From positions 868,001 through 932,000 of the forward strand of contig QEYB01000062.1 of the NCBI GenBank assembly GCA_017562135.1: a stretch of 64,000 nt of DNA, read 5' to 3'. The position numbers and the translations under genes were made by a program. Source of the DNA: Dipylidium caninum. Its lineage: Eukaryota; Platyhelminthes; Cestoda; Cyclophyllidea; Dipylidiidae. The notes under the pieces were generated by a model. It saw nothing but the letters and a program-made list of their open reading frames with translations, was not told the DNA's origin and did not search any database. Shown here one piece after another: positions 11,517-25,900 of the stretch; the first letter of the stretch is position 1; each line of letters starts with the position of its first letter.

Positions 11517-14500
11517 CTGGAATTATTAAAGAGGGCGGGTAGTCACCTCGCCAGCTCTCACCGCCGCTGCGCACCTCTCACGGTGGGTAAACAAGACTCA
11601 CCGAGGAGCCAAGGCGAAGTCGTGGGAGCACCCAAATTATTCAAGTTAGTAAAGCTAATTTGACTGCAGAGTTATTAACTAGCAAGGGGATAGACTGAAC
11701 GAAAGTAACAACTACAAGATGTGGCCGACCGAAACTGGAGATGGTAGTCAGAACCAAGGAGAGGAGGGCGACCAACACCTCACATCAAAACAGATGAAAT
11801 AGCCGGTGGAAAGATTGTTAGCGTCCATTCGGCGCCACCGAGAGCCCGATAAACAAGGTGTATCTTGTGGCGATAAGCAAGAGTTGGCTCGGTACACCAA
11901 AACTGAGATGTGATTGTTAGTAGAACAATACACAAATTCACCGAAAACAACTGCTAACATGGGCCTTGTTTAGAGTATTAGGTAAAGACGAGCAGGAGAG
12001 GAGGTGTCGAACGAGCTTATTAATAGGCGGCTCAGTGAGCCACGGTCTGAGTGGCCGAGGGCGATGGGAGGAATTACGCCCCATCGCAAATATCTGATGA
12101 AGGAGACATGCTCTGGTGTGTTTATAAATAGACTGCGCTGCTGCAGCCTGTAAACAATCCTCCCAGAGGTGAAAAAGAGGAGACCTGAGAGGCAAACTCT
12201 GCACACTGACTATTGTGTGGATGGGGCGGGCCTGGGGAATTGACAATTAAACGGTGGTGGGGCCTATTAATAAACCTCTACTACTGCGGTCCCCACGCCT
12301 TGAAAAGGGGGCTGATAGACAGGCCTCTGATAAAAGGACCAAAATGCGCCGCGAGCGAAAGTGGCCACCCAGGCATCCAGTAAGTCGCCTAAGTGGGTGT
12401 TACCGACAGCGAGGAAAAAATAGGTGCCAGTGGGTTTTGAGACGTGATTCTCCACCTACAGAGTGCCAAAAGCGTCAGAGAGACACGAGGCAAAGAATGG
12501 TGTCAGCGACATTAGCGACATGAGGAATCCTGGCGGCAACAAAGTTAAAGCTCAATCGCAAATGAAACGTTGTCGCCTCTGCCATCCGTGGGATAGACGG
12601 TGGGGAAGACAAGAGATAAAGTGGAAAAGACGGGACGCACGCAAATGCCGGACGCAAAACAATGCTCCCCAGTTTGTGACGTCGACGCAGGCAGCATTTG
12701 ACAGACAGTCAATCAATCAAAAGGGTGAGGATGGAGGGAACGAGGCAGCTTTAGTGGAAGGAAGAGGGCGCGAGAGAGAGAGAGAGAGAGAGCGTGGGAC
12801 CAAGATAATGGTGAAGGGAGGAGAGGCGCGGAGCGGCAAGATGAGAGGGGAAGAGTAAGCACCCACAGACCTGAGAAGAGATTGACAGCCCGTCAGAAAA
12901 TTCGCGCGTATGTGTGTGTGTGTGTCCAGTGAGATGAGGAGCAGTCGCAGATTCGGGAGGAGGAAGGGTTGCGCAGAACGCTGAGGTAGTTACCTCACCA
13001 CTTCTAATTTGCGACACTTTTTGACATCTTTTTTTACTCAAAAAATCAGACTGAAAGGAGAAGGGTCAAATTGCAGTGAGTGAAAAGTAGATTGGCTTTT
13101 CGCAATGGTCGAGTTGGGGCACTTCAATTGTCTTTACTCCACTGCTGTGAGAAGGTGGTGATGTCTCGGAAAGCGTCGGAAGCATTATAAGCCCACGACA
13201 GCTGTGTGGTTGTTTCTCTGTCAGCCCGAGAACGTCGGACCGACAACACACGACGGGGGGGCGTGGCGGGGCGGGAAGAGGGGGTCGTGTTGTACGTGCT
13301 GTCTTAGATGACGATTGTGGTGATCGACACGAGGTAGGACAGGCATGTTCGCAACTAAACTGTCATCTATGACAAGGCATCACACACACGTTCACAAGCA
13401 CCCCATCTGCCTGTGCCTTCAGCGGCAGCAGCAGCAGCAGTAGACGTCAATCACCGAAGGGATACATACACACACACACACGCCCGCGCGCACACGTGCA
13501 CATCAAAAAGCCCACGAGGTGCCAAGGTAGATGGGAGAAGGAAAGAGGAGGGCTGAAAAGTCTTGGTGACACGGTGGTGCCACGCCACCTAACGATCCTG
13601 ACCACGGGATGATGGCCAGGGCCGCCGGAGCGTTTATGACTCCTCTTCCCCCCCCCCCCGCCCATCACATCGCCAGTCTGGTTAAGAAACAGTGCAAAAA
13701 CTTCAACCGCAACACTCCCCTTTATGCTTCCTTCGCTTGAAAATGTGAATGGCAAGAAGTATCAACTAGATGGGCGCATTTTAGATAAATATGAAAACAC
13801 GAACTCCGATTGGTGTTGACACTTGTTACTTGCTACATAGACTTTAAGACCACGAGTGTCCCGTAAGGGAAAGATGACGACAACAAAAGTGAAGCACCAA
13901 AAATGCTTTTCCTCTTGCCAAAATTAGTAGATGTGCTTATAGCCCACACCATAAAACGCCCACGGAAGGAGGCACTGGGGAGCCAGGCAACGAGCTGTGG
14001 AAGAGAGCGAAATGTCTAGCATAAGGTTGAAGGAGGACAGATTATTTTGCACTTAGGAAAAATCGGTTATCGCTTGGACCAGAGCGATGTGATGGACACT
14101 AGCGTGCTGTGCGTCTATCACTTCAATCCCCCAGGAAATCGATTAACTATGACAGCCCACGTCCCAAGGGGGGTTGAGCGGACTGACGGAGGGCCGGGGA
14201 CGGGGGAGAGACACACGAAAGAAGCACCAGCGCCGCCGCTCATCCATCCCAGAAGACTGTGCACAGGCCACCCAGCACGGCGGTCGCACCGACGCACGCA
14301 CACCAGCGTGAGTGCGCACGTGTGTGGAGGGACGCATGCGCGCACTCGCGCAGACGGTGGGCGCGCTGGATTGTGTGTCCGCGCTGGCTGCGCCCGGGTG
14401 GTTGGACGGGTAGCTGGGTGGCCGTCGGGTGGTGAGATGACGAGGGGGAAGGGAGGGGAAAAGAGGGGAGGGGGAGGGGCAGATGTGGGCTGGAGAGCGC

Positions 14501-17130
14501 GACGGGGTAGATGGGGGCGAAGGGGGCAGAGGGGGCGAGAGAGGGAGAGAGCAGAGCGGACGATACACGACGACTGCGAGGGGGAAACATCAATACTACG
14601 CCGTGATTGGTTCAACCGAAGGCTTGGTGAATGAGAGTCGAGGATGAGAAAAAGCAACGATGATCATCATGACGAAGAATGCAATGATTACAATGATGAC
14701 GCAATGACAACTGAACTACCACCTACTCGAGATAGCCGAATTAATTCGTCTCGAGGTATGGGAGTCCCTCTCCGAGGCAGTATTTGACCAAACCTGTTGT
14801 TGATGATGGAGGTTGTAGAAAAAAAGGTGCAATCAGTTAGTAGGAGCAGGTCGTTTGAAAGCCAGCTGGTATCGCAAGTTAGATTTTCTCCCTCAACCTC
14901 GAGCTGGAGAGATAAGCAGACTCTGCCAAGAGCGGAAATCGTCAGGCAGCGATAAAGTTCCCAATTTAAAATATACCCCTTCTCTCACTGATTCTTCATC
15001 CTATCCTACGCTTACAGGTGAAGGAAAAGTCTCAGGGGGTCTTCTGCGTTGTTTGTGGAACTAGTAGGTCATCTACTGCACTTCCAGAGGTGAAGACGGG
15101 AGTAAAAGACGTCTTTATTGCCCCGTGGGAAGGAAGGGGGAGGCGAAGAAGAGGAACTGTGTGGAAGTGATGGAAGCTGGCTAGATGGGAGTCAAAACAA
15201 ATATTGCCATTAACCCACCACACTGCAACATACAACACCTCCAAGTGAAAGACAGTAGTGACAGAGGCAGTAGTAGCATCAAGAAGCAGTGGCGCCGAGT
15301 CTCGAAAAAATATCAGGCGGGCAGGAGGCAGGCAGGCAGTGGGCAGGCGGACAGGCAGGCATGTGACTCAGCACGACAATCTCGTCTGCACACGCATTCT
15401 CCCTTCATCCCTCAGTCTCCGCACTCACACTTCCGTCCCACACTTTTCCCAAGCTCAAAAATCCCCCATTTCAGGCTGTTTTTCCACCACTAGACAAAAA
15501 TCAGCACCCTATTCACGCTAATTGGCCCTACTTTACACCGAGGGGATAACGACCTTCCAGTGCACAGGGGCGCACGACCGTCGATAAGACGAGTTGTGCG
15601 AAATGCTTCCTTTTGGTGCTCCAGAAATCAAGGTAAGGGGCAGGGAAGAGGCGGCTATTTCTCGGATGAGATAGTAGACACACCCGCACAACTACTTGTG
15701 CATGTGTGTTGGAAGGGGGTGGGTGGGTGGGGGGGCGAGTGTGCGGGCGGGGGGGGGGCAAGAGGGGAGAAATAGGAGAGGCACCGCATGGCCGAAGACC
15801 ACGTCGTCCGCTATGCAGGCCAACTCTGCGAAAGCCAGGAGGGCAGGCGTGTTTCCATGCCTAAAACCATTTCCATTCGCAATTCAAAGTGGCGTCGGTT
15901 GGGGCCACCACATGAGGTCTTCGCGTTCTGGTGTACCTCGGAGGAAGCACCGAAATTCATGGTAGTTTTGACGAACTGTGTGATCCGTACGGATTTATGA
16001 CGGTTGTAGTGAAGACGACCGGACAATAAAGTACGAGAGACAAGGCTTCTGCCCTCGGGTCAGAGCATGAGAAAATTACGTTGAAAACCACTAACGGAGA
16101 AGAATGTTTTACAAGTAGACCAATAACCTGCCACCTCAGTTGGTGGGTTTGATTGATAATACAAATAATTGCGACGGATTTACAGAAAAAAAAAAATACA
16201 TCCCTTTTGGGCGACAAGTGTGAAGAGTTAATGTGAAATACACACGAGTGAGAACCAGCTCACACACCACGTCTTTGGCGAAGACGTGAGCGAGTGGATA
16301 ACTTTTTTCGAGGGGTGAGAGATCGGGTGGGGCTGCGGGGGGCGAGGGGAGAGAGAAAGGTGGGGCTGAGCAGTGATCTCACGGGAAAGAGGTCTCACCG
16401 CAACGCTTCCATCACGAGCCACAGACAGACCAATAAATCATCCCACCGCATTATGCCTGCGTATGGCGCGCCCCTGAGGAGACGAGAGGGGAGAGGAGAG
16501 GAGAGGAGGGGATGGGATGGGAGGGGAGGGGAGGGGAAGGCGGAGGTGGAATCAAAGCTAGCCACACTGCAGAGTTAATGGATGCAGTGGGGACAATAAA
16601 GTGCCGCCGAGTTCTGTGGGACTGAGAGCCAATGATGCCTCTCCCCAAAGTCACGAAGAAAAAGTAACCCTAAAGGATCATCACAACGTGACTTTTTCAG
16701 CGTTCTATTGGAAATAGGCGGACGAGAGGGAGGACCCTTTTTAGTGCCTAAGCGTCCACTCCGACGCGGTGTAGCCGGGCTGACGGGGCGACAATGGCGG
16801 GGAACAAAGAGGGTGTGTACTGCGAGGCGGGATGGATCATCCATCCGAGCGCCAGTGGGAGGGGAGTGGTGCGCTGCCTAAGCAGGTGGTGGCTGCAGCA
16901 TCGGCAGTCAGTGTGAGATTGCGCCACAGCGATTGCATTGTAGTGTGCAAAGTGGCGAAGTGGAGTGGTGGCGGAGGTAATGGAAGGGCTACCGTTGCTG
17001 AATACCACTTTGCCGAACGCCTGTGGATGGGTGATGGGAGGGGCGTGCGTAAAGCTTTCCAAACCCACCACCGTCACTTCCTGCAAAAGAGGTAGCATCA
17101 TAACGTCCAACCACCATCAACCTGTCACAA

Positions 17131-17155
17131 CACACACACGTGTGTGTGTGCGTGT
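17131..17155. repeat. (CA)n-CG-(TG)n palindrome
   Basis: A CA run meets a TG run head-on at a central ACGT, giving a near-perfect self-complementary alternating purine-pyrimidine tract, with more GTGCGTGTG following. Such tracts can extrude as cruciforms or adopt Z-DNA; no function is claimed. Confidence 0.75.
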
Positions 17156-20100
17156 GCGGGGAAACGCAGTCGTACGCGCCCCAGCAGTGGTCATTCGCCC
17201 CGCCTCACCCCACGGCCATCACCGCCGAGGTGCTGCTCCCCTCCCCTATCTCCCTTGCCGCCTCTCTCTCCCACCCTCCCGCTCGCTTGCGCGCCTCTAC
17301 CGCGTGGCCGCGCTAATGAGAAGAGGGAGGAGGCGGCGGCGGAGGAGGAGGAGGAGGAGGAGGAGGTGGGACGGTGGAGAAGAGGACAAACACAGCTGGG
17401 GAGCAAACGCAAGCGCACTGCACATAAAACTGTCGACCTGTGAAAAAACAGACGGTCGCTTTTCGACCGCCTCAACTCGAGACGGCGAGCTCGGTTGTGG
17501 GCGTGTATGTGTGTGTGTGCGGGTAGGTGAGGTGGTTATTTTTGCCCAGACTCGTGCTTTCATGTGTGGATTAATGCCCCGCTGTTGCCGCTGCCTGCTG
17601 CACCGCTCCCGCTCATCCTCCTCCTCTCGTCGCTTTACTGCCGCCGCGCTGCTCCTGTGTGCATGCACGTTAGGCCTGATGTCAGAATTTTTTCGGACAT
17701 ATTTTTTTGACCCACTGGTGACTTATTTGTGCTTGTCCCCGCCCCCGTGTTCGTCCCATCAGCGTGGATGTTTTTCTCCAGCCCTCCTTCCACTCCCTCA
17801 TAGCCTGACAACACATGGTCCCCCAAACCGCGTGCTTTCCTCTAGGGTTCTGTCGCCTCCCTCCGCCTGTCCCCTACCAAAGCCCTCAGCATGAACAGTT
17901 CTCCAGCCCCTGAATAAATTCTGATCACAGTCCTCTTACGATTTGCCAAGAAAGGGCGTTAGCCGTGAAGGCCTGATCAACAAATCCAGCCCTTGGGGTG
18001 GTATGAACTTGGGAAGCGACAGCATCTCGCCAACGACGGAAATAGAATGAGCTGAGTCAGAGGGGACTTCATACAGCTTGTCTACAGACATTAGTCACCC
18101 CACCTTCCCCTTTCCCCTCCCTACAGCCCCACTCACGGGCTTGCCTAACTTGCGACAGCCGAAAAAAGTCTGGCTAGGAGCCAATAGTGTCTCCGCTTTT
18201 CAGCTGATCTACGAGGCTTGAGCCGCCAACCAAGTGAACCGATTAACTTCTACGGCAGGAGTACCAAGGCGTGAGAGCGAATATCTGGGCGGTTGTGGTG
18301 TGGGTGAGATGACACGGGTAGACTTTCCTGCTCCGCTTTAACGAACAAGGCGGTCGAGGAGCGGGGTTCTGTGAGAAAGACGCGCACACACTTGGGATGA
18401 AGGACGAAGGGGGTGGCAGGGCCTCAGGTGTGGGGAGATGGGGTTTTGACAGCAGAGCGGTGTGCCGTGGCGCGATGTGACTGTGTCACCAACTCAGCCT
18501 CTGGCAGCCTCGACGAAATGCAATACCCCGCGCACAAGGCGGGGAGAGAGGAAACAGGAAGCTGGACTTGCACGAAACAGGCTGCTTGGTGTGTTCGCGT
18601 GACCCAGATAGCAGGCAAGCCGCGCACGTTCTCGGGCCTGGGTGCGCGCGCGCGCGCGTGCGAGAGTGTGTGCGTGTGCGTGCGTGTGTGCGCGCGCCCA
18701 TTTCCTTCGAGTAACGCTCGTTCAGCTGGCTACACCACCGGTGTCACCGCGTCCGCACGCGTCCCTGAGGCAGAACGCGCGCACGTGTGTGCGTACACAG
18801 CCCGAGGCGGCAGAGTTCGTGTGAGAGAGAGAGAGCATGCTGGGCCTCGCCGAAACGCGACCCGACGCGGAAGGGGTTGTGCACACGTGCACGCGCATGC
18901 CGACTTCCGTCGACGTCGACGTAGAAATATGGTTGCAGCAGTGACCATGGCAGTAAGGCGCACAAACGACATCTTGACACGGTGCGGATTTCCTGCTCCG
19001 GCCTTATAATACGCGGTATGGGCTGAAGCGATCGACTAGGGCGTCCGGAAAGTCGGCAGCGACAGGAAAAAAGAGGGGTATAAATCAACTCAGGAATATA
19101 ATTCATCAAGGTACCACGAAATATGGGCGCGCTCCTCCCCCAGATTCGTAAAAACGGTCGCCTGTATTAGTGAAAAAGCGTCGACCAGAGATATCGAGTA
19201 GATGTGGAATTGGGTAAAAAAACAACCTGCCTCCTGTCCTGACTGCCGTGGCGGGTTTGCATTAACCACTAAAACAGTGAAGGGGCAAAAAGGCCCCGGA
19301 AATTTCATAAAACACCAAAAAAGGACCTCAATTGTTTAAAAATCCACTGTGCATGTGTAATCGTCTTCAGAAATTGATGCAAACTGCCAGTAACCAAAAC
19401 AGGAGTAAGAAAAAGAAGATCTGCTGGACACATATGAAGGGCAACACGATGCCACCGCAAATCGTCAATGAAAGGTGTTTGCTTTTTGTGGGCTTCAAAA
19501 TAGTTATTTGGAAACTGTAGATGTTGGGATATACACAAGACACAAAACAATGTCCGGAGAAGTTTCATGTGTTGAAAAATCGCAGTCGCCCACAATACCA
19601 TCGCAGATATTAGTTAACCGCCAGCATTGGCTCGTTTCGGCCCTTAGTCCGACCCTGGTTCGGATCACAAGCAAATCTTCAGAAGTACCTTTTACACACA
19701 CACGCCGCACACAGAGTGTCTTCACATGTGAAGGCGACGAATGGTGCTCTCAGGTGTAAGTAGATCATGTGATGGTGGTGGTGCAACGACACCGGTTTTA
19801 CGTGGGCGTGCGGACTGATCCGAGTCAAGAGGGCGGCAAGGGAAAGACAGAGGACTGCGCTCATGTGGCGGAGACTCATACTTCCCCACCGCACTGGTGA
19901 TGAGTGTTTTTCGTCACGCATGTGCATATCCACACGAAGGAGACGGCTTCAGACGGAAAGATGTTCGAAATTTTTTACACCAAGTGCACACATGCCACCG
20001 CTACTGCAGTAGCCGCCACCACGTCGTTGCTGCTCCCACAGACAACAGGACTTGGCGGATCACGCGATTCTACCTACCCGCCCTCCGCGCCTCTATCCAC

Positions 20101-20837
20101 TTCTTCAAGTACTACAACTACTACTACTTCTTCTTCTTCTTTCTTCGCGCCAGCTTCCAAGGCCCTTGGCGGGGTCAGTCCGGTGCTGCCGCCGTCACAG
20201 TTTTTCCCTGCCGCCAGCCAGGCGGGCTGTCAGGCGTGCAAGTTGGCTGTGTGGGAGCCGTTGCAGCATCAGCATCAGCAGCAGCGGTGGCGGCAGTGGT
20301 GAGGGCGGCAATAGTGGCAACGACGGCGGCGGCGGTAGCAGCCTCATAAATTATCGCATCAAGCGGCGCGCTTACACGCACCAAGTGCAGCGCGTATCAT
20401 GACACTTCGGTGTGCTGGCGCACAAACGTGCACACAGGACTACGACGTACCCCCGGTTCTGTGAGGCGTCCTGCATAACGCACACACACACAAACACTCG
20501 GTCTATTCGCACGGTTGTGCCTTATCGCGCCTGCGAGTAATATGTGCTCCTTGTGTAGTTTCTCGTTTTCTTGTTCTCCCGTTTTCTCCCTCACCCGTCT
20601 GCAATTCATCATGCCCTTGCAAGTAAACACACGGAGGCCTAGTCTCATTCTTCCTCCCTTTCCACTTCTTCTTCCGGAGGAGGCAGCGGAAGAACAGTAG
20701 GCACGCATACGAAGGAGGAGGAGGCGGAGGAAGAGGAGAAGAAGAAGGAGAAGGTTTGTTGTTTTCATATGACTGAGGGCGCCAGCAGGATCGAGAGGGG
20801 AGTAGATGTGGGTGTATATCCAGAAAAACTGGACACC

Positions 20838-20838
20838 G

Positions 20839-20867
<29 letters not shown>
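20838..20867. repeat. (CTA)n microsatellite
   Basis: Roughly ten ACT units followed by related ACT/GCT triplets to about 20,930. On the minus strand it translates as a long serine run flanked by plausible-looking residues, but the repeat alone explains this. Confidence 0.85.
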
Positions 20868-20870
<3 letters not shown>

Positions 20871-21349
20871 GCTGCCACTACCACTGCTGCTACTACTACT
20901 ACTGTTGCTGGTGCTGCTGCTGTTATAGTCCAAACTCTGGCCATGATTAATGGGCGCGTGCGCCCGCCCGTTCAGACAGGGCGAGAGGAGGCCGAGCGGG
21001 AGGGCACTGGAGAGGAGGCATAACTGCCGCACTCACGCATGGCCAAATCTCCCCACGACACCTGCGTCCACGATTCGATAGGTCGCATTAAAACTTACCC
21101 ACCACTCAACAAACTCCATGTGTGATCCATATGCCAAAAAATTTCCACTATAATTAGAGACACTTTTATGTTTGAAGGCTACACTCACCCAAGTGGTCAC
21201 AGAAGTGCATTATACTAGGGGAAAAAAAATAACGCAACTTGGTGGGGCGTCGACAAAACACTATGTGGCCTAAAGTCTGCATGAAATGAGTTGGACCGTT
21301 TTATAACATCTTTTTGAGTGGAAATGCCGATCAAACTGGATAAAATGGG

Positions 21350-21350
21350 C

Positions 21351-21406
<56 letters not shown>
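21350..21406. repeat. (GA)n microsatellite
   Basis: About 27 AG units with a single phase break, then a G-rich run. This is the longest dinucleotide repeat in the window. Confidence 0.95.
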
Positions 21407-21410
<4 letters not shown>

Positions 21411-22872
21411 AGGTAGGGAGTGAGGGAAAGAGGGAGGGAGGAAGAATGAGGCGAGTTTGCAGTTTGTCGAGAAGGCGCGACTGATTAGACCTTCGGTGGT
21501 GGTGTGGAAACTTTGCGGGCACACTACTGCGCACCGAGACGAAAGCTGAAGGACGGCGAACGAGAAGACGGGTGATCAGTTTGGAGGGTGAATCTCATGA
21601 TAAGAGCGCAGTGTGAGTCACGAACAAACATTAGAATTCGCAGGTGTGTGTGTAGGCACAGATGGAGCCTGTACAAAGCACTTTTCTACAGAGATCTGTG
21701 TGGAGCTGGATTAAGCCCAGCCCATCGGCGCCGCCTCTCGCTTCACCACTTCAAGGCGAGGTTAATCCGAATACACACACAAAACGCGTGATTCGACAAC
21801 AGTTAAGCTACTGGATCGAGTTAGAAAGATTATCGTGAGCCTGAGACGATCACATGGACCGAATGGGATATTTTAGCACACTTGCTATGATCAACGGGAC
21901 TGGTGAAGACCACAAAGCGTGTAAAACACACTCGACCAATCTAGCGGTGTGGTAGGGGAAAAGCACCAATGGTCTGCAGTTGTCTCCACTCCGATGCATG
22001 AAAAGGAGCCTACGGTTCAAAAAGCCAGCCCCAATTAACTGCTGGCTCAACACGTGTAATCCGATGGCGAATGAGAGTGTCGTCGCCAGGTACAAGGCAG
22101 CGATAAGTGCGCAAAACGTCGGCGCCGAAAGGAGTTATTTGCGAAAGTAAAAGCAGATGCCTACATGGTTGTCGGCTCCATCAAGCGGTAGATTCGCACT
22201 CCGGGATTGGGGAGAACGCTCCTTGAAAGAGTTTGACCGAAAACCCGCGGTTCCGGAGAATTGGAGAAACGCATCTGACTTCATGTCGCCTGTGAAACGG
22301 GAAAAAGGACTAAGTGTAACAGACGTAGACTCTTGAAGTGTCCTACCTGTGCACAGAGGAATTGAGTCAGATAAACTAACAAGAGAGGGGCGGAATGGGC
22401 TCTATTTTGGGCGACGTTAGGTTGCACTTCAGTGAAGAAGGCGAACACACAACGCAGGAAACGGCGCGGGCACTCAAGCGTCGCAATTCCTGTTTTTCTG
22501 CTAAGTGGGTCACCCTAGTCGCACGTTTTTTTTCAAGGTTCCGCAACGATGCGTGGGCCTACGCAAGTATAACAAAATTGGACCCAGGGCTAACGTGGAA
22601 GTTTCAACTAAGAGCACCTTTTAGGCGGGAGGAGATATTACGACAGTGGAAGGCGAGGAAACGGCAATGTGGGCCGTTCTGGCCCTCGGTGGTCACCGCC
22701 GATGCCCGATGAGTCGACTGCCGAGAGAGCCAACAGTTCAGCAGTGAGACGAACGGTCTCACGGGAAGAAATCTCCCCGTTGGTCTGTCTTCAAGGGCTC
22801 GAAGAGCCTCCTGACCTCAGCCGACGACATGACTCAGGAACTGAGTCAAAGCAAACTTGAAATACGGTGACC

Positions 22873-22901
22873 GCACACACATACACACACACACACACAC
22901 A
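22873..22901. repeat. (CA)n microsatellite
   Basis: CA units with one AT interruption, followed by further scattered CA. Confidence 0.85.
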
Positions 22902-25900
22902 AACGTACACACGCGACATGTGATGCCAGGGTTATATTGTCATAGGCTCAATTATGCGTCCTGACACTAGAGGTGTTTTTGACTCACTCCATTTTCTGTT
23001 GTCACACGTCGCAAAGGCACGCAATGTGCGTGCTCAAGGACCACAGAGAGGAGGAGGAAACAGCCAAAAGCGCACGTATTGAGTACTTAAAAGTGGGAGC
23101 AGTGGTTGCCGGACGCCTTGGCAGTCGTTCAAGACGAGTGCTAACTATGCGGGCATTATCAAATACTTCCCGAATCGGGCGTCTCCTGGTCAACTTACGA
23201 GACAGTGACGATGATTGTTCGTCACACGGGTAGCAGACATTTTGAAGGAAATTAGCTCCAAGCGACAGTGCAATTGGGTTGACCATTGAGAAGTCACACG
23301 GCTTACGAGCGACAGTAACGAAAAAAGAATGATGATTATGCTGCGGTCTGTAGTGGCGGTAGTAGTAGCAGCGGTAGCAGCAACGCTACCATATTTTACT
23401 GAGGTGCTTTAGTAGAGCACGTGATGGAAAAGACCAGGGGGTATGCCAATCACGATCATTTGATGCGCGAATCCGTCTGTTTTTGAGTCAAAAGTCAGAA
23501 CTCAACCCCACATTCCCACACGAAGACGACGGGGGGCGGCGTGGGGGCGGAGGTGAGGAGGAGGGTGAGTCACCAATTTGAAAGATGCCATGCCTCCATC
23601 CTGAGGTCAACGCGCCTGGTTAATAGGGGCCAGAGAGGTTAGAAAGGCCAGGCGTAGACATGTGCGCAGGGAACCTACAACGCCTGCCCTCCTCTCCTCC
23701 TGTCACTAAAACCACACCTTCTGTTGGCGCTGCCAAAACCACTTGTCGAAGCCAAACAGCTGATCAAAGTGAGAGGCAGTCACAGACGTTCTCTGGCGAG
23801 TGTCTGCAATTTAAACTTCTAATGATACAGGAATAGGCAGCAAGCAGCTGTTAATGCTGATAGAGAGGAAAAAGGATTTTGCGGTTTGAAATGAGGAAAA
23901 TTCACTAGGAAATAGGATGAAGAGTAGATTGTGTGACTTGAGGTAAAGAAAAAAGGTCTTATAAACAGCGAGAGAAGGGAAGCGCTGAAAGAAAGACTTG
24001 GTAAATGACGCGGCAGGCGCTGTGTCGCCCTATCAATCACCAAGGGCGATGTCGACGTTATGGCCCATTCCTTGCCTCCCACATTCAAAATCTTGTGTGT
24101 GTGTGTGTGGGTGTGTGTGAATGTGCTTTTGTGTATGTATTGACATTATGCGCGACGAATCAACGAAGGCGACCATATGGAAAGGGAGAAAAGGAAGTTA
24201 GTATGGCGCATTTTCTATCCAACTCGGACAAAGGCTGGAGTTGACTTAATGAGAGGAGTATCCGGATCCCCTCCTCTACGCACGAGATGCCCCGAGAATG
24301 AAAGAAATGGCCACAATAAAGACAGACGAAAGCCTGGAGATACGGCCAGGACTGGTGGGAGGACGTTGAGTACTCTTCGCCCGTCTGATAGGCGGGGACC
24401 AGCGTGAGACGGATCCCTTTTATCGACAGAGGCATAGGGAAGATGAGATTTCATAGAACAGCCACATACGTTCCCACAGTATAGTTCGGCGCACACATCT
24501 AGAATGTTTGTTTTTGACCACCTAGGAAGATGAGTGCGTCCGCAATGGGGCGCTGCGAGCTTCCATCCTCCCCCCTCCGGTCCTTCCTTCCCTCCCGCCT
24601 TCCATCCTTCCTGCCCGCCGCCACTGCCTTTCCGTGCAAAAGGCCGTGCACGACCCCGTCCACGATCAAAAAATCCAATCACCAGGTCCACACGCCGCAT
24701 GGGCGAAGGCATGCGCGTGCAAGGATGCGAGTGGCCAAGGCAAAAATTTTTGATTAGGAGGAATGGGCTGGAGAGCTTTTGAACGCTGAGTTCTGGCGAC
24801 AGAGAAGTCGCGGTTTCCGTTCAGTAACAAAGTGAAGCTACGCTGCACACAAGTACTAGGCACACAGCCATTGAGCAGGTCAAGTACATGACCTGACCGC
24901 TGAGAAGGTGGGATTTCTGGGTAACAGCCTTCTACTTGCAATACAAGTCGCCGGGAACAGTAGCACAAGTAGTCGCAGAACACACAGAACCGCAAAGTCA
25001 AGGCGAGTAAGGCAAGAGAAGACGTCTACAGGGTTGACTAGGCTTGAGGCAGATGAAAAGGCGTGCGCTTAGTTTCTCCCAGGGTAGAATAAATGCGTGT
25101 TTTTCTAAACGATTAGCATAAAAAAGGAATAACACCATGTGCGTGAGTGACGAGAAATAGCCCGTTCCGGAGCAGATCAACTCGCATGCATTAATATTAT
25201 TAGTACTACTAGACAGTAGAAAAGTCGCCGCCACCAGATATCCAAATAGCCTTTCGGGGATGGGAGTTAGTTAATGTTCACATTTTGCCATGGTACTTCA
25301 ATAAGGCTAAGGAGAGTGTTCGATGCGATGCGATGCGGTGCGATCTCGGAAACGAAGTCGGGAGACTTCATTTGAACGAAGCACACAGTAGGGAGTGGAC
25401 GAGAGATAATAAAATCCACTTCCAAAAGAACGTGATCGCCTAGCGATTCAGCTAAGAAAAAAGAAGCACGAGACGACGGTGATCCAATCTACGTCCCATG
25501 GTCTGTTGGTAGGTTAGCAGAACATGGGGCTTCTTGGCAGTTAGCGCTGAAAGAACTCGGTCCGTGCTGCTGGTATGGCAACAACGGCAACACCACTAGT
25601 GACGCCTCGTTTCCGGTTCTGGTGAATCATTGCGAGAGTGGAGTGTCAGGTGTCAGGACTGTGAAGCCAAACAAAACCTGAATTGACCAACACTGTGACA
25701 CTTCCGCCGATGACGAAATAGCATTGTCGCCATAGTCGATGGAGAACATTGGATGAAGAATAAAATCAGACGTTTACCGACAGCATGGAAATTGGCGACA
25801 AGAATCCACACTCCAGTAACCATGGCTATTTACAGACTTGATCGCCATGGCAACACACCAGACTGTGTGGTGACAAATGAGAGCTCAGGACAGTCTTCTT

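Noticed and set aside
16965..17894. 309-codon plus-strand open frame
   Set aside because: Contains a (GGA)n-driven Arg run and CA/GT repeat translations; no conserved motif.
20397..21032. 211-codon minus-strand frame with long serine run
   Set aside because: The serines are explained by the (CTA)n/(AGT)n microsatellite; flanks have no recognisable domain and no convincing splice donor, so it was not used as the missing zinc-finger exon.
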